Made by a program: the position numbers and the translations under genes. The notes under the pieces were generated by a model. The model saw only the letters and a program-made list of their open reading frames with translations, ran no database searches and was not told the origin of the DNA. A stretch of 8,265 bases of DNA from JBCBKZ01 sp039026975. GTDB lineage: Bacteria; Bacteroidota; Bacteroidia; J057. Shown here piece by piece: positions 6,661 through 8,265 of this stretch (position 1 is its first letter; every line of letters begins with the position of its first letter). The DNA lies in the NCBI GenBank assembly GCA_039026975.1, contig JBCCLI010000297.1:1-8265 (forward strand), written 5' to 3'.

Positions 6661-7866
6661 TCAGCTAAATAAATCTAGTTGTCCACCCTTGGGAGGTTTT
6701 TCAAATCCCTTTATGGTTCTGCCCCCATATTTCCAGGAATCTCTTTTCTCTTTCTCCAGTACCTCCTCTACTGACGCTTTAGGCTCGTGTTTCTCTTCTA
6801 TCTTCCTGGCCATATTACCTAGTTTCTGAATAGCTTTTTGTTTATCTGTCTGTCCCAGCTTAGCCATATCTACAGCCTTCCTTAGGGTAGTGAGGGTTTC
6901 ATCATACACCTTAGTGGGAACGGGATAAGGATTTCCACCCTTGCTACCGTGTGCAAAAGAGAACCTGGCTGGATCACTAAATCGGGTGGGTGTTCCGTGT
7001 ATAACTTCACTTACTAAGGTGAGAGATTGAAGCGTTCTTGGGCCTAAGCCTTTCAGGAGCAGCAAGTCCTCAAATTCTTTGTGCTGCATTTCTTGGGCCA
7101 GCTGTAATACGCCTCCTAACCTCTTTATGTCCACATCCCTGGCCCTGACGCCTTTGGTAGCAGGAACCAACAGCTTAGGTATTTCTTTGAGAATTTTTTC
7201 AGGATCTTCAGAAGTAATATCCAGGATACCTTTTCTAGTATTAGAAGCAGCTTCAGCTACCAGATTTAGAATATCTCCCTGGTTATCTCCACAGACGGCA
7301 GCATGAGGTTCATTCACAAAGGAGGTAATGGCACCTGAATGCCAGTGATACCTTCTGGCACTATTATCCTTAGTATTCATCCCCTGTTGGACTACTGCCC
7401 ACTCCCCTCCCGTACTCAGTACAAAATTATGGATGTATAATTGGTAGCCGTCCTGCACAGCCGTATTATCAACTTTGGCTATGAGTTTACTATTTCTTGA
7501 GAGGAGATCTCCATCCAGTCCTGTACTATCTCCTATCCGGACTAGCTCATTTGGCGTTTTCAGAGAGTGTTTACCCTTTCCCCCACAGATGTACAAGCCC
7601 AGCTCATGCCCATGTGGATTCACAGAACGTTTTAAGGCCCTCATAACGGTAGTAGTAACGCCGGAAGAGTTCCAATCCATTCCTATCACTGCCCCAAAGG
7701 ACTGAAACCAAAAAGGATCAGCCATTTTAGCCAAGAGGTGTGCATGCCCATATTCTGTGAGAATAGCCTCCACTATAGCCAGACTCATCTTAGTCATTCT
7801 CTCAAATAACCAGTTGGGGACACTCCCGCCCATTAATGCCAAATCTGCTGAACCTGCTTGCTTCAT
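6661..7866 (-). CDS. DUF763-family protein with HhH-like segment and C-terminal clamp-binding motif
   Basis: A 401-residue member of DUF763 (Pfam PF05559/COG1415), found in archaea and bacteria and uncharacterised to my knowledge. Family hallmarks are ADLALMGGSVPNWLFERM (7-24), DPFWFQSFGAVIGMDWNSSG (50-69), GLYICGGKGKHS (90-101), EWAVVQQGMN (155-164), ARRYHWHS (170-177) and DPARFSFAHGSKGGNPYPVP (298-317). Residues 269-289, with core LKGLGPRTLQSLTLVSEVI, resemble a helix-hairpin-helix of the DNA-glycosylase type, suggesting DNA binding. The last residues are QLDLF-Ser (396-401; codons 6664-6681), preceded by a Lys/Pro/Gly-rich probable tether. This matches the bacterial sliding-clamp binding consensus QL(S/D)LF. 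The Met at 7866 agrees with the family N-terminus. No catalytic residues can be assigned with confidence, although conserved His, Asp and Arg positions leave an enzymatic role open. A replication or repair function is inference. Confidence 0.93.
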   Translation of the reverse strand: MKQAGSADLALMGGSVPNWLFERMTKMSLAIVEAILTEYGHAHLLAKMADPFWFQSFGAVIGMDWNSSGVTTTVMRALKRSVNPHGHELGLYICGGKGKHSLKTPNELVRIGDSTGLDGDLLSRNSKLIAKVDNTAVQDGYQLYIHNFVLSTGGEWAVVQQGMNTKDNSARRYHWHSGAITSFVNEPHAAVCGDNQGDILNLVAEAASNTRKGILDITSEDPEKILKEIPKLLVPATKGVRARDVDIKRLGGVLQLAQEMQHKEFEDLLLLKGLGPRTLQSLTLVSEVIHGTPTRFSDPARFSFAHGSKGGNPYPVPTKVYDETLTTLRKAVDMAKLGQTDKQKAIQKLGNMARKIEEKHEPKASVEEVLEKEKRDSWKYGGRTIKGFEKPPKGGQLDLFS

Positions 7867-8007
7867 ACTTTCAAGATAACCACGGAGAGTACCTTTGGGT
7901 TCACTTCTTTCTTCCTAAGTAAGAGCTTGAGGTATCCTCTCCTATATTCCTGATGGTCTTTTTGTACATCTTCAGCTTCCCTACTCTTTAAAGTACTTTG
8001 TTATATG

Positions 8008-8265
8008 TTAGTCTAATTCTGGAGAATACCCATATAGCAGTTTCTCTTTCAGATATTCAATATCGGTATCACTTACGTTTAGGGCTTGCCGGAAAAATTG
8101 CTCTGTGCTGCCATACTTCTTTTCAATGGTGGAAAAGGCGGCTTCCAGGTAGCTCTCGTCCACATTCATCAGCATACGTAGGTTATCACGGTCAATACCA
8201 TAAAAAATAGCTGCCTGACGCACCCGTTTCTCCATGTTTTCATGAAGGTAGTAGTTTGACATAAG
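8008..8265 (-). CDS. C-terminal end of a tyrosine/serine protein phosphatase (Y_phosphatase3-like), truncated by window edge
   Basis: The visible 86 codons, stop included, encode a helical tail: SNYYLHEN, then NVDESYLEAAFSTIEKKYGS, QALNVSDTDIEYL and KEKLL. This pattern (a YLLSNEYL-like helix, then YLxAAFxxIxxxYGS and a final LxxxDIxxLKxKLL) is that of the C-terminal part of bacterial tyrosine/serine phosphatases of the DSP/Y_phosphatase3 family. The Met codon at 8260-8262 is not the real start: the codon before it is Leu, so LMSNYYL aligns with the internal family motif, and the frame stays open to the edge. The catalytic Cys loop (CxxGKDRTG in the family) would lie upstream, outside the window. 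These enzymes dephosphorylate Tyr/Ser residues or in some cases phosphoinositides; which applies here is unknown. The stop lies 141 bp before the DUF763 start on the same strand. Confidence 0.72.
   Translation of the reverse strand, partial: LMSNYYLHENMEKRVRQAAIFYGIDRDNLRMLMNVDESYLEAAFSTIEKKYGSTEQFFRQALNVSDTDIEYLKEKLLYGYSPELD

Noticed and set aside
7901..7969. Minus-strand mini-ORF of 22 codons starting MYKKTIRNIG between the phosphatase and DUF763 genes
   Set aside because: It is too short to judge, lacks a ribosome binding sequence or promoter, and matches no peptide family I know. Chance is the simplest explanation.
7990..7999. Perfect palindrome AAAGTACTTT just after the phosphatase stop
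   Set aside because: It is short and AT-rich with no loop for an RNA hairpin and no adjacent promoter element; it is expected by chance in such DNA.
8260..8262. ATG as the true start of an 84-residue protein
   Set aside because: The frame stays open to the window edge, and the upstream Leu plus MSNYYL matches an internal helix of the phosphatase family.
1..8265. Defence system, CRISPR array, prophage or insertion sequence
   Set aside because: No spaced direct repeats, transposase, integrase, tRNA-linked att site, Cas or restriction protein could be recognised; the genes belong to housekeeping or metabolic families plus DUF763.

Overview
The window looks like ordinary chromosomal sequence from a Bacteroidota bacterium, probably a Cytophagales or Flavobacteriia-like environmental or marine species. 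This rests on moderately AT-rich DNA, start codons without recognisable Shine-Dalgarno sequences, a sulfatase with a lipoprotein signal followed by an acidic export-type stretch, and the mix of families. The assignment is inference; there is no rRNA or marker gene here. No tRNA, rRNA, CRISPR array, insertion sequence or phage gene was found.

Layout. At the left edge a plus-strand gene, cut by the window start, encodes a fused A+B 3-oxoacid CoA-transferase (SCOT type, 1-1059). A 237-bp convergent spacer with degenerate repeats separates it from a minus-strand block: a predicted surface-lipoprotein sulfatase (1297-2931), a fatty-acid-type acyl-CoA synthetase (3067-4617) and a PaaI-like hotdog thioesterase (4641-5078). 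The last two are 23 bp apart and probably co-transcribed. A 140-bp divergent spacer rich in AGCTAT/ATAGCT motifs leads to a plus-strand RimJ/RimL-type GNAT acetyltransferase (5219-5779). This overlaps tail-to-tail by 17 bp with a minus-strand short-chain dehydrogenase (5763-6551). Further right, also on the minus strand, are a DUF763 protein (6661-7866) and the C-terminal end of a tyrosine/serine phosphatase of the Y_phosphatase3 type (8008 to the window edge).

How the genes fit together. CoA-transferase, acyl-CoA ligase and thioesterase all handle acyl-CoA or ketoacid-CoA, so the left half has a fatty-acid/ketone-body flavour, interrupted by an apparently solitary sulfatase. The right half is a set of loosely related genes with spacers above 100 bp, and I see no strong functional link among them.

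The most interesting item is the DUF763 protein, which is uncharacterised as far as I know. It combines a helix-hairpin-helix-like segment with the pentapeptide QLDLF at its extreme C-terminus, which matches the bacterial sliding-clamp (DnaN) binding consensus QL(S/D)LF. Together these suggest a DNA replication or repair role. No complete new multi-gene system is evident.
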